Assembly (NCBI RefSeq): GCF_001861355.1
Contig: NZ_MASN01000035.1
Coordinates: 462,793 to 526,792, forward strand
Length of the DNA: 64,000 bases
Direction of reading: 5' to 3'
Source: Natrialba sp. SSL1
GTDB taxonomy: Archaea; Halobacteriota; Halobacteria; Halobacteriales; Natrialbaceae
A program made the translations under genes and the position numbers. The notes beneath the pieces are model-generated. The model was given only the letters and a program-made list of their open reading frames with translations. It was not told the DNA's origin and did not search any database. Shown here piece after piece: positions 19,864-29,459 of the stretch; within the stretch, counting starts at the first letter, position 1; each line of letters starts with the position of its first letter.

Positions 19864-22740
19864 ATGGCAACGAACGAGGACGGAGATGGGGGAGATGAGG
19901 GAGAACAGGGCGATCAGGATGACCAGGGCGACCAGCAAGCGATCCCGATCACCGGCGAGGAATTACGAGAGACGTTCCCGCGCGCAGGCGCTCGCGAGTC
20001 TGGTGACATCTCCGTCCTCGAACTCCCCGGCCGGGACGCAGCGACCGTCTCGAACGCGGACGTACTCCGCCCGGAACTCGCCGAGCAGTTGGAGCACGAC
20101 CTCTACGCCCATCAGGCTGAAGCGCTCGAGGCACTCGAGTGTGGGAAGAACGTCTGTGTCGCGACGAGCACCGCCTCGGGGAAGACGCGAATCTATGCGC
20201 TCCAGATTGCGAGACACTATCTGGACGCGCGTGATCGGACCGCAGGGGACGGCGGCAAAAAGGGGAAGGGGAGACAGAACGGAGGCGAGAAAACGGGTGC
20301 ACGTGCAGCGGCGACTCCCACACCGACCGCCTACATCTGCTACCCCACGAAAGCCCTCTCGCGCGACCAGGAGCGCGAACTGAACGACCTCTACGACGAC
20401 CTCGGCCTCGACATCACCGTCCGCGTCTACGACGGCGACACCGAACGCGGAGAGACGCGCCGCCAGATCCGCGAGGAGGCGGACGTCATCATCACCAACT
20501 TCGCCGGCGTGAACACCTACCTGCACGACCACGACCGCTGGGCACGCTTCTTCTCCGCCTGCGACCTCGTGGTGATCGACGAGTCCCACACCTACACCGG
20601 CGTCCACGGCATGCACGTCGCCTGGATTATCCGCCGACTGAAGCGCGTGCTCGCCTACTACGACGCCGATCCGCAGTTCGTCCTCACCAGCGCAACGATC
20701 GGAAACCCGGGCGCGCACTCGAGTACCCTGATCGACGACCCGGTAACGGTGGTCGACCAGGATGGCTCGCCGACGGGACCGCGGGAGCTGGTGCTGTGGA
20801 ATCCGCCGCCGCAATCGGGCGAGGAAGACGGGGACAGGGCCGGTGCCGAAAACCCCGTCACCGACCGCGTCCCTGCCACCGTCGAAGCGCCGCGACTCCT
20901 CTCGCATCTGACCTACCACGACGCCCAGACGCTGCTGTTTACGCCCTCCCGGAAGCTCGCCGAACTCTCAGTCAAGCGCGCGGCGAAACACCGCCGCGAC
21001 CGGTCGCGATACTACACGAACCCGGACCGGGGCAGCGCCATCGAACCCTACCACGCGGGCCACTCAAGACGAAATCGCCACGGCACGGAACATCAGCTCA
21101 AGACCGGCGTGCTCGACGGCGTCGCCTCGACGAACGCACTCGAGTTGGGGATCAACGTCGGCGAGATGGACGCCACCGTCCAGTTGGGCTACCCCGGCCA
21201 GCGCCAGTCGTTCTGGCAGCAGATCGGCCGCGCGGGACGCGGGGCCAAACGCGCGCTCTCGGTGCTCGTCGCCGGTCACCGCACACTGGACCAGTACGTC
21301 GTGAACAACTCGGAGTACCTCCTCGAGAACGACGTCGAGGACGCCGTCGTCGACACCGAGAACGACGCGGTCTTCGCACAGCACCTGCTCTGTGCGGCGG
21401 CCGAACTCGCGCTCGACGAGCGCGACGCCGGGGAGGACGGACTCGACGAGCGCGACGCCGGGGAGGACGGACTCGCCGACCGCGAGCGACTCGAGCAGGC
21501 GGTCGAGATGTGGCGACGCGCAGGGAAGCTCACGGGCCACCTCGAAACGGGCGTCTCCTACACCGGCCCACCCAGACCGCAGCGGTCGATTTCGCTGTAC
21601 GCCACGACCGGCGAGGAGTACACGGTCGAACTCGCCGACGGCGTCGACGAGCGCCACGATCCGGAGATGGAACCGCTCGCCGAGGAGCGCGTCCTGCGGG
21701 ACTTCCACGAGGGCGCAGTCAGGCTTCACGAGGGCCAGCAGTACGAGGTCTGCGCGGTCGATCACACGACGCCGCGGCCGTCGGTGACGCTGCGGCCGAC
21801 GGACGTGGAGTACTACACGCGGACGCGCACGGACGTGACCGTCCTCGACGCCGTCTCGGAGGAGTCGCGCGAGATTGGGTCCTTTACGCTCCACTTCGGC
21901 CGCGGGCGAGTGCTCGTCTATCACGACGCCTACGACGAGGTCGCGATCCACGGCGGCAAGAAAAAAGCGCAGCAGCTCCCCACCGGAAACCCACCGCTCT
22001 CGATGGAGACGCAACTGTGCTGGCTCGAGGTCCCAGAGCGCGTCGAGTCCACACTGGTCGAGCGGTACCGCGACTTTTCCGTGCCGGAACTGGACAGCGA
22101 CCTCGCAGATACCGCCCACCTCGGCTACGCGGGCGGCCTCCACGCCGCCGAGCACGCGACGATTGGCGTCGCCCCACTCGAGTTGATGGTCGACAAGCGC
22201 GACCTCGGCGGACTGGCGACGCTGTCGATCGACTCGCATCTGGCCAGCGCCGCATCGGACGGAAGCGGTGACGACGAGACGGGCGTTGGCGAAGATCCCG
22301 CCCCGCAGAACATCGCCGCTGCTGAGGCGACCGTCAGAGAACTCGCGATGGGGCTCGAGCGCAAACCCGCGAGCGGCTGGTTCATCTACGACGGGATCGA
22401 CGGCGGCCTCGGTTTCTCGCGAGCGATCTACGAGAACTTCGAGGCTGTCGCCCGACGGGCGCGCGACCTGATCGAAAACTGTGACTGCGGCCGCATCGAC
22501 GGCTGTCCCGCCTGCGTGATGGACGACCAGTGCGGGAACGATAACCAGCCGCTACACCGCGGCGCTGCTGTCGACGTGCTGGATCACCTCCTGGCGAGTG
22601 CGAGTGAGGATGGTATAAAGAGTGTACTCGAGTCCGATCTGCTGGTAGACGACGGTGAGAGCGGAGATGGAGATAGAGATGGCGACAAGCATGACACTCG
22701 TGAGAGCGATGACAGACGGCCGCCGCTATTCTACGCCTGA
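19864..22740 (+). CDS. DEAD/DEAH-type helicase with DUF1998-like zinc end (MrfA/YprA-like)
   Basis: 958-residue superfamily 2 helicase. The Walker A is TSTASGKT near residue 100-107, the Walker B/box II is DESH at about 239-242, motif III is TSATIG near 276, and motif VI-type sequence is QQIGRAGRGAKR. The C-terminus has five cysteines, C873, C875, C881, C884 and C890 (CDCGRIDGCPACVMDDQC), as in the DUF1998 zinc region of Bacillus MrfA. It abuts the exonuclease gene with no gap, so the two products should work together, probably in excision of DNA crosslinks or bulky lesions. A perfect 30-base in-frame duplication is at 21413-21472. Confidence 0.85.
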   Translation: MATNEDGDGGDEGEQGDQDDQGDQQAIPITGEELRETFPRAGARESGDISVLELPGRDAATVSNADVLRPELAEQLEHDLYAHQAEALEALECGKNVCVATSTASGKTRIYALQIARHYLDARDRTAGDGGKKGKGRQNGGEKTGARAAATPTPTAYICYPTKALSRDQERELNDLYDDLGLDITVRVYDGDTERGETRRQIREEADVIITNFAGVNTYLHDHDRWARFFSACDLVVIDESHTYTGVHGMHVAWIIRRLKRVLAYYDADPQFVLTSATIGNPGAHSSTLIDDPVTVVDQDGSPTGPRELVLWNPPPQSGEEDGDRAGAENPVTDRVPATVEAPRLLSHLTYHDAQTLLFTPSRKLAELSVKRAAKHRRDRSRYYTNPDRGSAIEPYHAGHSRRNRHGTEHQLKTGVLDGVASTNALELGINVGEMDATVQLGYPGQRQSFWQQIGRAGRGAKRALSVLVAGHRTLDQYVVNNSEYLLENDVEDAVVDTENDAVFAQHLLCAAAELALDERDAGEDGLDERDAGEDGLADRERLEQAVEMWRRAGKLTGHLETGVSYTGPPRPQRSISLYATTGEEYTVELADGVDERHDPEMEPLAEERVLRDFHEGAVRLHEGQQYEVCAVDHTTPRPSVTLRPTDVEYYTRTRTDVTVLDAVSEESREIGSFTLHFGRGRVLVYHDAYDEVAIHGGKKKAQQLPTGNPPLSMETQLCWLEVPERVESTLVERYRDFSVPELDSDLADTAHLGYAGGLHAAEHATIGVAPLELMVDKRDLGGLATLSIDSHLASAASDGSGDDETGVGEDPAPQNIAAAEATVRELAMGLERKPASGWFIYDGIDGGLGFSRAIYENFEAVARRARDLIENCDCGRIDGCPACVMDDQCGNDNQPLHRGAAVDVLDHLLASASEDGIKSVLESDLLVDDGESGDGDRDGDKHDTRESDDRRPPLFYA

Positions 22741-22744
22741 TGGT

Positions 22745-24841
22745 CTACGCCTGAGGGTGAGACGACGCAGCAGCAACTGAGACACCAAGCTGATCGAAGA
22801 CGAACGACCAGACGTCGAGTTGCTCTTCGACGACCATCCAGGTCGGCTTGCCAGTTCCGTGGCCGGTATCCCGGTAGGTCTTACAGAAGAACGGACCACC
22901 CGCGGCGACCGACTGCATGCGTGCGGCCATCTTCCAGGCGTGCACCGGATGCACGCGCGTGTCGTCCTCGGCGGTCTTGAAGAGGACAGCCGGATACTCG
23001 GGGCCGGAGCCGTCCGTCACGTCGACGACGTTGTGGTACGGTGAGTATTCCTTGATCCACTCGTAGGCCTCCGGGTCGTCCGGTGACCCGTACTCGCTCG
23101 TCCAAGACGCACCGAGCAGGAAGGTGTGGAATCGGAGCATGTCGAGCAGCGGGACGTGACAGCAGACCGCTGCGAACAGGTCAGGCCGCTGTGTTAGTGC
23201 GGCACCGACGGTCAGCCCACCGTTCGAGACGCCCGAAATCGCCAGGCGATCGCTCGACGTGTACTTCTCGTCGATCAAGTACTCCGCGGCCGCGATCATG
23301 TCGTCGAACGTGCGCTGTTTGTTCTCGTGACGGGCCGCCTCGTGCCACTCCTTGCCGAACTCGCCGCCACCGCGGAGGTTTGCGTGTGCGTACACGCCAC
23401 CCGCGCGAAGGAATTCGAGCCTGTACTTCCGGAAACTCGGCGTCAGGCTGTTTTCGAACCCGCCGTAGCCGTACAGCAGCGTCGGGTTGTCGCCGTCGTG
23501 CTCGAGGTCGGCACGGTGGACGACGAACATCGGAACCTCGGTCCCGTCGGCGGACTCGTATCGGACCTGTTCGACGGTCAGGTCGAACTCGAGTGCAACG
23601 TCAGGCTGGTCGAGTTCCGTGACGGTGTCTGCCTCGAGGTCGTAGCGACAGACGGCTGGTGGGTGGTCGAACGACTGGTAGCTGAAGAACGCCTCGGACG
23701 CGTCAGGAGTACCGTCGAGGCCGGCTACCGTTCCCGTTCCCGTCCCCGTCCCCGTCTCGGCTCCGGGGAGATCGATCGACCGCACGTGCTCGCCCGAAAG
23801 GTCGAACAACTCGAGTTCGGAGACGGCTGCACGCTCGTACTGTACCAGCAGGTGGTCGTCGACGACAGCCGCGTCTTTGACGATGCCGTCGCGTTCGGGG
23901 ATCAGTTCCGGGAGTTCGCTGGGATCGACTGCGTCGACGGACCCGGAGAGGTCGAGTTCGAGAAATCGGTAGTACGGTGCGTCGAGGTCCGTCTGCAGGT
24001 ACGCACCGTCCTCGTGGAGCAGTGGCAAGTAGACGTGGTCGGCGTCAGTGATGACCGGTGTCAGGTCGGTGTCGCCAACCGCGGCGTACAGCAGGTCGCT
24101 GCGGTCCCAGTCGGCGACCAGCGCGACGAGCAAATGAGCACCAGCGCGATCCGTCGTGAGCAGCGGCCACGTCGACGCCTCGTCGATCTCGTATACGAGG
24201 TCGTCCTCGTCGCCATCGGGGTCGGCACCGTGTTCGTGGTAGTGGATAGCCTTCTCGAGTTGGGCCTCGCCAGCCAGCCCGGTTCTGCTGTAGTAGAACC
24301 CGTCGGGTGTCCACGCAAGTGACTGGGGAGTGGCACGGCCAACGTCCGACAGTTCCTCGATCACGGTTCCCGAGGGCACCTCGATGATGACGATGTCGTA
24401 CAGTTCGTTGCCACCCTCGTCGACACCGTACGCGAGGCGCTCGCCGTCCGGCGAGACGGTCCACCACCCCATCGCCTTCGTTCCGTCCTCGCTGAACTCG
24501 TTCGGATCGACGAGCACCTCGCGCTCGGACTCGAGTGACTCCCGAACGTACAGCACTGCCTGGTCGTCCTCGTCCGTCTCGACTTCCTGAAAATACCCCG
24601 TCGGCGCTGTCGTCACTGTCCCGTAGTCGGTCGTCCGGGCCAGCGACTCGAACTGCGGACGCAGTTGGTCGCGAGCCGCCAGGGACTCGAGATAGTCGTC
24701 GGCGTACTCGTTCTGGCGGTCGACCCAGTCGTCGACGGCCTCGTCGTCCGATTCGAGCCAGCGGAACGGGTCGTCGACCATGTCGCCGTGGCGTTCGTAG
24801 CTCGTGTTCTCGCGCTTCGAGTGTGGGGGACCAGCAACCAT
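22745..24841 (-). CDS. Prolyl oligopeptidase family serine peptidase (S9A)
   Basis: 698 residues with an N-terminal seven-blade propeller (about 70-420) and a C-terminal alpha/beta hydrolase domain. The catalytic Ser is near residue 539 in ISGVSNGGLTVGA, followed by the Asp in EDDTRVHPVHAW and the His in RDTGHGTGKP. The start of the family is clear at DPFRWLES. No signal peptide, so cytoplasmic cleavage of proline-containing peptides is expected. A run of Gly-Thr pairs (ETGTGTGTGT) in the propeller comes from a hexanucleotide expansion near 23727-23760. The ATG at 24841 was chosen over one at 24856; a TATA-like element lies 20-30 bases upstream. Confidence 0.9.
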   Translation of the reverse strand: MVAGPPHSKRENTSYERHGDMVDDPFRWLESDDEAVDDWVDRQNEYADDYLESLAARDQLRPQFESLARTTDYGTVTTAPTGYFQEVETDEDDQAVLYVRESLESEREVLVDPNEFSEDGTKAMGWWTVSPDGERLAYGVDEGGNELYDIVIIEVPSGTVIEELSDVGRATPQSLAWTPDGFYYSRTGLAGEAQLEKAIHYHEHGADPDGDEDDLVYEIDEASTWPLLTTDRAGAHLLVALVADWDRSDLLYAAVGDTDLTPVITDADHVYLPLLHEDGAYLQTDLDAPYYRFLELDLSGSVDAVDPSELPELIPERDGIVKDAAVVDDHLLVQYERAAVSELELFDLSGEHVRSIDLPGAETGTGTGTGTVAGLDGTPDASEAFFSYQSFDHPPAVCRYDLEADTVTELDQPDVALEFDLTVEQVRYESADGTEVPMFVVHRADLEHDGDNPTLLYGYGGFENSLTPSFRKYRLEFLRAGGVYAHANLRGGGEFGKEWHEAARHENKQRTFDDMIAAAEYLIDEKYTSSDRLAISGVSNGGLTVGAALTQRPDLFAAVCCHVPLLDMLRFHTFLLGASWTSEYGSPDDPEAYEWIKEYSPYHNVVDVTDGSGPEYPAVLFKTAEDDTRVHPVHAWKMAARMQSVAAGGPFFCKTYRDTGHGTGKPTWMVVEEQLDVWSFVFDQLGVSVAAASSHPQA

Positions 24842-24975
24842 GCTGATGGGGTACAAACGCTAGATACTTGAATACGTAGTTTTAGCTACAGTTTGTCCGG
24901 AACAGGGGCTGTCGTTGTGCAGTTCCACACGTTTGGATCCAAAAGAGTCAATGAGTCTACCTGTGACGGAAGCGT

Positions 24976-25650
24976 ATGACCGATTCGACGGATGCAGAAC
25001 TGTTCGGTGCCATCGCCGATCGGATGGCCAGTGAACTGGCGCTCGACGCCAGCGGGCACGACATTCACCACGCCTGGCGCGTATTCTCGCTCGGACGACG
25101 ACTCGCCGACAAAGAGGGAGCCGACGGCCTCGTCGTCGGAGCGGCGGCGCTCACTCACGATCTCCACCGCGTCGTCGGTGGCGACGAGTTCGTCCATCCG
25201 CGAGACACGCTGCCGACGGTCCGCGACATTCTCGAGAGTGTCGACTTCCCGACCGAGCGAATTGAGGCCGTCTGCCACTGCGTCGCCGTTCACGAAGAGT
25301 ACGATTTTGACTACGGCCACGGCGACGAACGAGGTGCCGACACCATCGAGGCCGCCGTCGTTCAAGACGCGGACAACCTCGACGCGATCGGTGCCGTTGG
25401 AATCGCCCGTGCGTTCGCTTACGGTGGTGCACACGACAACCCGATGTGGACCGCCGATCCATCGCCCGACTGGGTCGCGTGGTCGGCGGACGAAACTGAC
25501 GGCTCGACACTCGAGCACCTCGAGGAGAAACTTGTCCACCTTCACGAGAACATGAACACCGACACCGGCCGCCGACTGGCAGCCGAGCGCCACGCGTTCC
25601 TCCTCGAATTTCGCGAGCGATTCGAACGCGAGTGGGTCGGTGAGGCGTAG
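24976..25650 (+). CDS. HD-domain phosphohydrolase
   Basis: 224 residues. Metal-binding histidines appear as H...HD: DIHHAWRV near residues 29-36 and LTHDLHR near 60-66, with further ligands in VQDADNLDAIG near 127-137. The latter resembles the YedJ/YpgQ-type single-domain HD phosphohydrolases, which often hydrolyse nucleotides or unknown phosphoesters. Cytoplasmic. Its 3' end is about 65 bases from the first 86-base foldback repeat. Confidence 0.85.
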   Translation: MTDSTDAELFGAIADRMASELALDASGHDIHHAWRVFSLGRRLADKEGADGLVVGAAALTHDLHRVVGGDEFVHPRDTLPTVRDILESVDFPTERIEAVCHCVAVHEEYDFDYGHGDERGADTIEAAVVQDADNLDAIGAVGIARAFAYGGAHDNPMWTADPSPDWVAWSADETDGSTLEHLEEKLVHLHENMNTDTGRRLAAERHAFLLEFRERFEREWVGEA

Positions 25651-25714
25651 TGCTCCGAAACGACAGCCCTGCACGAAAAGGTGAAAACCCACTGCGAAGC
25701 TCACGTGGCGGTAA

Positions 25715-25800
25715 AGATAGGAGCAACTGCAACTATTCACACACTAATTGCCGGGAAATCTGGCGATTATGTGTGCAGTGACTTGCAGTGGCTACTATAG
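25715..25800. repeat. 86-base foldback repeat, copy 1
   Basis: First of three homologous copies (others at 30717-30802 and 30797-30882). The outer parts are near-identical to copy 3: AACTGCAACTATTCACACAC on the left and GTGTGCAGTGACTTGCAGTG on the right. The centre of about 25 bases differs. The left end is an imperfect inverted copy of the right end (left AGATAGGAGCAACTGCAA; reverse complement of the right end CTATAGTAGCCACTGCAA), so the element can fold. It carries no ORF and ends on the base before an ATG at 25801. Most like a MITE, but a regulatory or structured-RNA role is possible. Confidence 0.8.
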
Positions 25801-26007
25801 ATGTCCGCCCTCCGAACCGCGCTTCTCGAGTGGGACGCGGATCGCATCGTCACTGTCGTCACGGCTGGGGTGGCAGTATACAGCTCGACGCAGCTGACGG
25901 ACGGCTTGGTCACCGGGCTCGCACTGGCAATCTGTCTCGCGGCTGTACTCGGCGGTTCGTGGTGGGGTGTGACGCGACTCGTCGAACACGTCTGGCGTCA
26001 GCAATAG
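25801..26007 (+). CDS. Small two-helix membrane protein, hypothetical
   Basis: 68 residues with two hydrophobic segments (about 17-31 and 37-54) and a basic end (TRLVEHVWRQQ). Codon use is typical, and the first residues (MSALRTALLEWDADRIVTVV) look protein-like. The ATG immediately follows the foldback repeat, so insertion of the repeat may have replaced the original upstream region, or the true start may lie further in. No family was recognised. Confidence 0.5.
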   Translation: MSALRTALLEWDADRIVTVVTAGVAVYSSTQLTDGLVTGLALAICLAAVLGGSWWGVTRLVEHVWRQQ

Positions 26008-26122
26008 CCCTGCATTCAGTGCCGGTACACTGGCTGGAGTCGCGGCCAATACACACGAATGTGTGTACTTCTTGCTCGTAGAAAGAGCAACACTTACAGG
26101 TTCGTGCGTTTCGGTATCGACC

Positions 26123-27415
26123 ATGTCAGAGACCGTGCTCCTGATCGGCGGCGGCGGTCGCGAACACGCCATCGCCCGCGCGCTCGAAGCTAGTGAGGTC
26201 GACCTCTACGCCTGCGCCGGCAACCGAAACCCCGGCATCGCCCGCATCGCAGACGGCTTCGAGACACTCGAGACGACCAACCCCAAGGCCGTCCTCGAAT
26301 TCGCCGAGGAAGTCGACGCGACGATCGCCGTCGTCGGCCCCGAAGCGCCCCTCCAGGCCGGCGTCGCGGACGAACTCGAGTCCGCCGGCATCTACGCCTT
26401 CGGCCCGAAGGAGGCTGAAGCTCGCATCGAGACGGACAAAGCCTTCCAGCGCCGGTTCATGGCCGAACACGACATTCCGGGCTGCCCGGACTTCGAGACG
26501 TTCGACGACATGGACGCCGCATGTGACTTTGTCGACGAGTATGACGGCGACCTGGCGATCAAGCCCGCGGGACTCACCGGCGGCAAGGGCGTCAAGGTCA
26601 TCGGCGACCAGGTCACCGCCGAGGAGGGCAAAGAGTACATCCGTGACTCCGACTACGACCGGATCGTCCTCGAAGAACGCCTCATCGGCGAGGAGTTCAC
26701 GGTGCAGGCGTTCGTCGCCAACGGCGACGTGCGAACGGCACCCGCCGTGCAGGACCACAAACGCGCCTACGAGGGCGACGAGGGGCCAAATACGGGCGGC
26801 ATGGGGAGCTACTCCGACGCGACCACCGCGCTCCCGTTCATGACCGACGCGGACTACGACGACGCCGTCTCGATCATCGAGGCGACCGTCGACGCACTCG
26901 AAGACTACCGCGGAATCCTGTACGGCCAGTTTATGCTCACCAGCGAGGGGCCGAAAGTCATCGAGTTCAACGCCCGCTTTGGCGACCCCGAAGCGATGAA
27001 CACGCTCCCAGTCCTCGAGACGGACTTCCTCGACATTCTGACGGCTGCACGGGACGGCGACTCGCTCCCGGCACTCGAGTTCGCGCCGCAGGCGACGGTC
27101 TGTAAGTACGCGGTTCCGGAGGGGTACCCGACGGACCCTGAGGCGGGTGCGAAAGTGCAGGTGGACGAGGAGAGTGCCGGCGATGCACTCCTCTACTACG
27201 CGAGCGTGGACGAGCGCGACGACGGGATCTACACCACGACCTCGCGCTCGTTCGCCGTGGTTGGTCGTGCAGATTCGATTACTGAAGCCGAACAGATTGC
27301 CGAGGCCGCACTCGAAGTCGCCGGCGAAGAAGGACTGCACATGCGCCACGACATCGGGAAGCCGGAACTGGTACAGCAGCGAATCGATCACGTCGAAGAG
27401 CTGCGCGGCGAGTAG
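26123..27415 (+). CDS. purD: Phosphoribosylamine-glycine ligase (GAR synthetase)
   Basis: 430-residue ATP-grasp enzyme for the second step of de novo purine synthesis. The N-terminal VLLIGGGGREHAIA, the ATP-grasp core LAIKPAGLTGGKGVKV (about 135-150), GEEFTVQAF, the QDHKRAYEGDEGPNTGGMG signature (about 212-230) and the metal site FNARFGDPE are all present. The start at 26123 (MSETVLLIGGG) matches the family; a TATA-like ACACTTACAG lies 25-30 bases upstream, fitting a leaderless mRNA. Not linked to other pur genes here. Confidence 0.95.
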   Translation: MSETVLLIGGGGREHAIARALEASEVDLYACAGNRNPGIARIADGFETLETTNPKAVLEFAEEVDATIAVVGPEAPLQAGVADELESAGIYAFGPKEAEARIETDKAFQRRFMAEHDIPGCPDFETFDDMDAACDFVDEYDGDLAIKPAGLTGGKGVKVIGDQVTAEEGKEYIRDSDYDRIVLEERLIGEEFTVQAFVANGDVRTAPAVQDHKRAYEGDEGPNTGGMGSYSDATTALPFMTDADYDDAVSIIEATVDALEDYRGILYGQFMLTSEGPKVIEFNARFGDPEAMNTLPVLETDFLDILTAARDGDSLPALEFAPQATVCKYAVPEGYPTDPEAGAKVQVDEESAGDALLYYASVDERDDGIYTTTSRSFAVVGRADSITEAEQIAEAALEVAGEEGLHMRHDIGKPELVQQRIDHVEELRGE

Positions 27416-27482
27416 TTACGGTCGCGACTGCTGCTGTGGCGGTAGCGGCGTTTTTCAGTGTTGTATCGCGATGACAACGACG

Positions 27483-27827
27483 TTACTGACTCGAGTCCGA
27501 CTCGTCATCGTCGAACTCGATCGACTGTGCGTTGCCGCCTCGGATCGCGTCGCCCACACTCCCGGGGTTGACCGCCTCGCCGAGCGTGCCAGGGTCGGCG
27601 ACCGCGCCGACGCCCTGGTCGTCGACGGCCGACTGGATTGTCTCGACATCGACCGCGGTGGCGACGCGCTCTGAGTCTGCGGCCCTGTCGAGTGCCCGAC
27701 GCAGGAGAACGTAGCCACCGACTGTGAGGACGCCCATCGCCACTGCGCCCCGTACGCCGTAACGCCGGTAGCCGACAGTCATCGCCTTCTTCCCGACGGT
27801 AAGTAAGCCGATCATAGTGCCCATCAT
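27483..27827 (-). CDS. Small haloarchaeal membrane-anchored protein, unknown function
   Basis: About 114 residues starting MMGTMIGLLTVGKKAMTVGYRR. One hydrophobic helix (about 28-45, GAVAMGVLTVGGYVLL) follows a basic N-terminus. A soluble tail with Gly/Val/Asp repeats (VGAVADPGTLGEAVNPGSVGDAI) ends in an acidic SDSSQ. The next ATG at 27824 is an equal alternative. Convergent with purD. No function was recognised. Confidence 0.6.
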   Translation of the reverse strand: MMGTMIGLLTVGKKAMTVGYRRYGVRGAVAMGVLTVGGYVLLRRALDRAADSERVATAVDVETIQSAVDDQGVGAVADPGTLGEAVNPGSVGDAIRGGNAQSIEFDDDESDSSQ

Positions 27828-27898
27828 AGGGCAAGTACGGGCAAGAGCCTGCGCCCTTCGTGTGGAGGCTGCCAACGACGCCCTGCGTTGTAGCCCGT

Positions 27899-29227
27899 TT
27901 ACACGACCACGAGAAGCACCGCCGCCGCGCCACCCAACAAGAGAAGGACGCTGTACACGGCAACCTGATTCCGGAAACGCTTGTTCGTCGACGTCGCCGC
28001 CAGCATCGCCTTCACGACGATACTCGAGACGGTCGCGAGCAAGATCGCGATCGTCGCCTCCGGCGCGCTAAGCTGGCCGCCCCGATACAGTACCACGGCG
28101 GACGTGGTCGCACCCGCACTCGAGACGAAGCCGCTCGCGATGGCGGTCGCGTAGAAGCCGAGGGTGCCGAACCAGGTTTCGGCGAGCGATCCGAAGACGA
28201 GGACGACGAGGAAGACGGCGCCGAACGCGAGTGCGTTCTTCATCGAGAAGGGGCTCTCGAGTTCCATCGAGCCGGACTCGCGCCAGTCGGCGGTGAGGCC
28301 GGCGATTGCGAACGCGATCACGATGACGGCGCCGAGGGGGAGGATTGCCTCGACGAGGATACCGGTGTTTGCGCCTGCATCGGCGTCGGTGCCGGTACCA
28401 GTGCCGGCACCCATCGTGAACCCGACTGCAATCGCTAGATTGCGGGTGGCCATGGCGGCGTTCGCCAGGAGGATAGCCGCGACGGCGTACGAGGCTGCTT
28501 CGGGTCGCTGGCGGACGTGGTCGAGCATCGTCCCGACGACGGCCGTCGAGGACGCGAGGCCGCCGAAAAAGCCCGTGACGGCGATACCGCGTCCGCCGTA
28601 GGTGGAGACGATGGCGTAGTTGACGATGCCGATACCGGCGACGGCGACAACCATGAGCCAGATTATCTGTGGCTCGAGCGGGATCGTCACTGCACCGAGA
28701 TCGAGTGCGGCTTCAGCCGGCAAGAGGGGGTAGATGACGAACGCGAGGATGGCGAACTCGGTCGTCGAGCGCATCTCCTCTCGGGTGAGTCCCCACGCGA
28801 ACTCGTGGAGTTCGCGTTTGAGGACGAGCAAGAGCGACGAGAGGACGGCGACGGTAACACCCTCGATAATGAAGCCGGCCGCGACGAGCGAGCCGACGCC
28901 GTAGGCGACGAGCATCGACACCGATGTCGTCAGCGAGAGGCCGGCGTCTTCGTCACCGAGCAGCCCCTGCACCGCGAGCAAGACGCCCTGGACGATGACG
29001 AGCAACCCGCCGAGAATGAGCAGGCTCTCTCCGATATCAGTCTGGAGGACGAGAATCGTAAACACCGCAGCGAGCAGGCTAATCAGCGAGAACGTCCGAA
29101 TGCCCGCGGACTTCTGTGACCACTCGCGCTCGAGTCCGAGGAACATGCCGAGCGCGCCGGCGAGTGCGATCCGGACGACCGTCTCGTCGAGTGGCGCATC
29201 ACCGATCTGCAACACGGCCTCGTTCAC
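27899..29227 (-). CDS. MgtC/SapB family membrane protein with DUF4010 region
   Basis: 442 residues with about 12 membrane helices. The N-terminal MgtC-like part contains LAGALGMFLGLEREWSQKSAGIRTFSL; the C-terminal half matches DUF4010 (GGRGIAVTGFFGGLASSTAV and SGFVSSAGATTSAVVLY). The GTG at 29227 was chosen because a TATA-like GCTTATATG on the minus strand lies about 25 bases upstream (29249-29257), predicting a leaderless transcript, and because the family starts close to ALAGALGMFLGLERE. A loop near 285-300 has a Gly-Thr-Asp expansion. The transported ion or regulated partner is not known. Confidence 0.85.
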   Translation of the reverse strand: MNEAVLQIGDAPLDETVVRIALAGALGMFLGLEREWSQKSAGIRTFSLISLLAAVFTILVLQTDIGESLLILGGLLVIVQGVLLAVQGLLGDEDAGLSLTTSVSMLVAYGVGSLVAAGFIIEGVTVAVLSSLLLVLKRELHEFAWGLTREEMRSTTEFAILAFVIYPLLPAEAALDLGAVTIPLEPQIIWLMVVAVAGIGIVNYAIVSTYGGRGIAVTGFFGGLASSTAVVGTMLDHVRQRPEAASYAVAAILLANAAMATRNLAIAVGFTMGAGTGTGTDADAGANTGILVEAILPLGAVIVIAFAIAGLTADWRESGSMELESPFSMKNALAFGAVFLVVLVFGSLAETWFGTLGFYATAIASGFVSSAGATTSAVVLYRGGQLSAPEATIAILLATVSSIVVKAMLAATSTNKRFRNQVAVYSVLLLLGGAAAVLLVVV

Positions 29228-29459
29228 TGCTGGCTGTTCTTCACGACCGCATATAAGCGCCGTGGCGACTGTAGCGAGCGGAGATCCGTGACGGGCGTGG
29301 TCGACCTGGAGTAGACGAACGCACAAGACAGAAAAAACAGCGGAGCAGTGGTGTGAGGAGGAATAGTCGAATGGCAGTAACAATCCGGTGTTTGAACCAG
29401 TCCGGCAATCCGATCGATCACAGCCAGTGCGAGACAGTACAGACGGTGGGCAGCGAACG

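Noticed and set aside
24886..25740. Minus-strand open frame, 284 codons
   Set aside because: Antisense of the HD-domain gene, whose metal motifs are clear; the minus frame has none.
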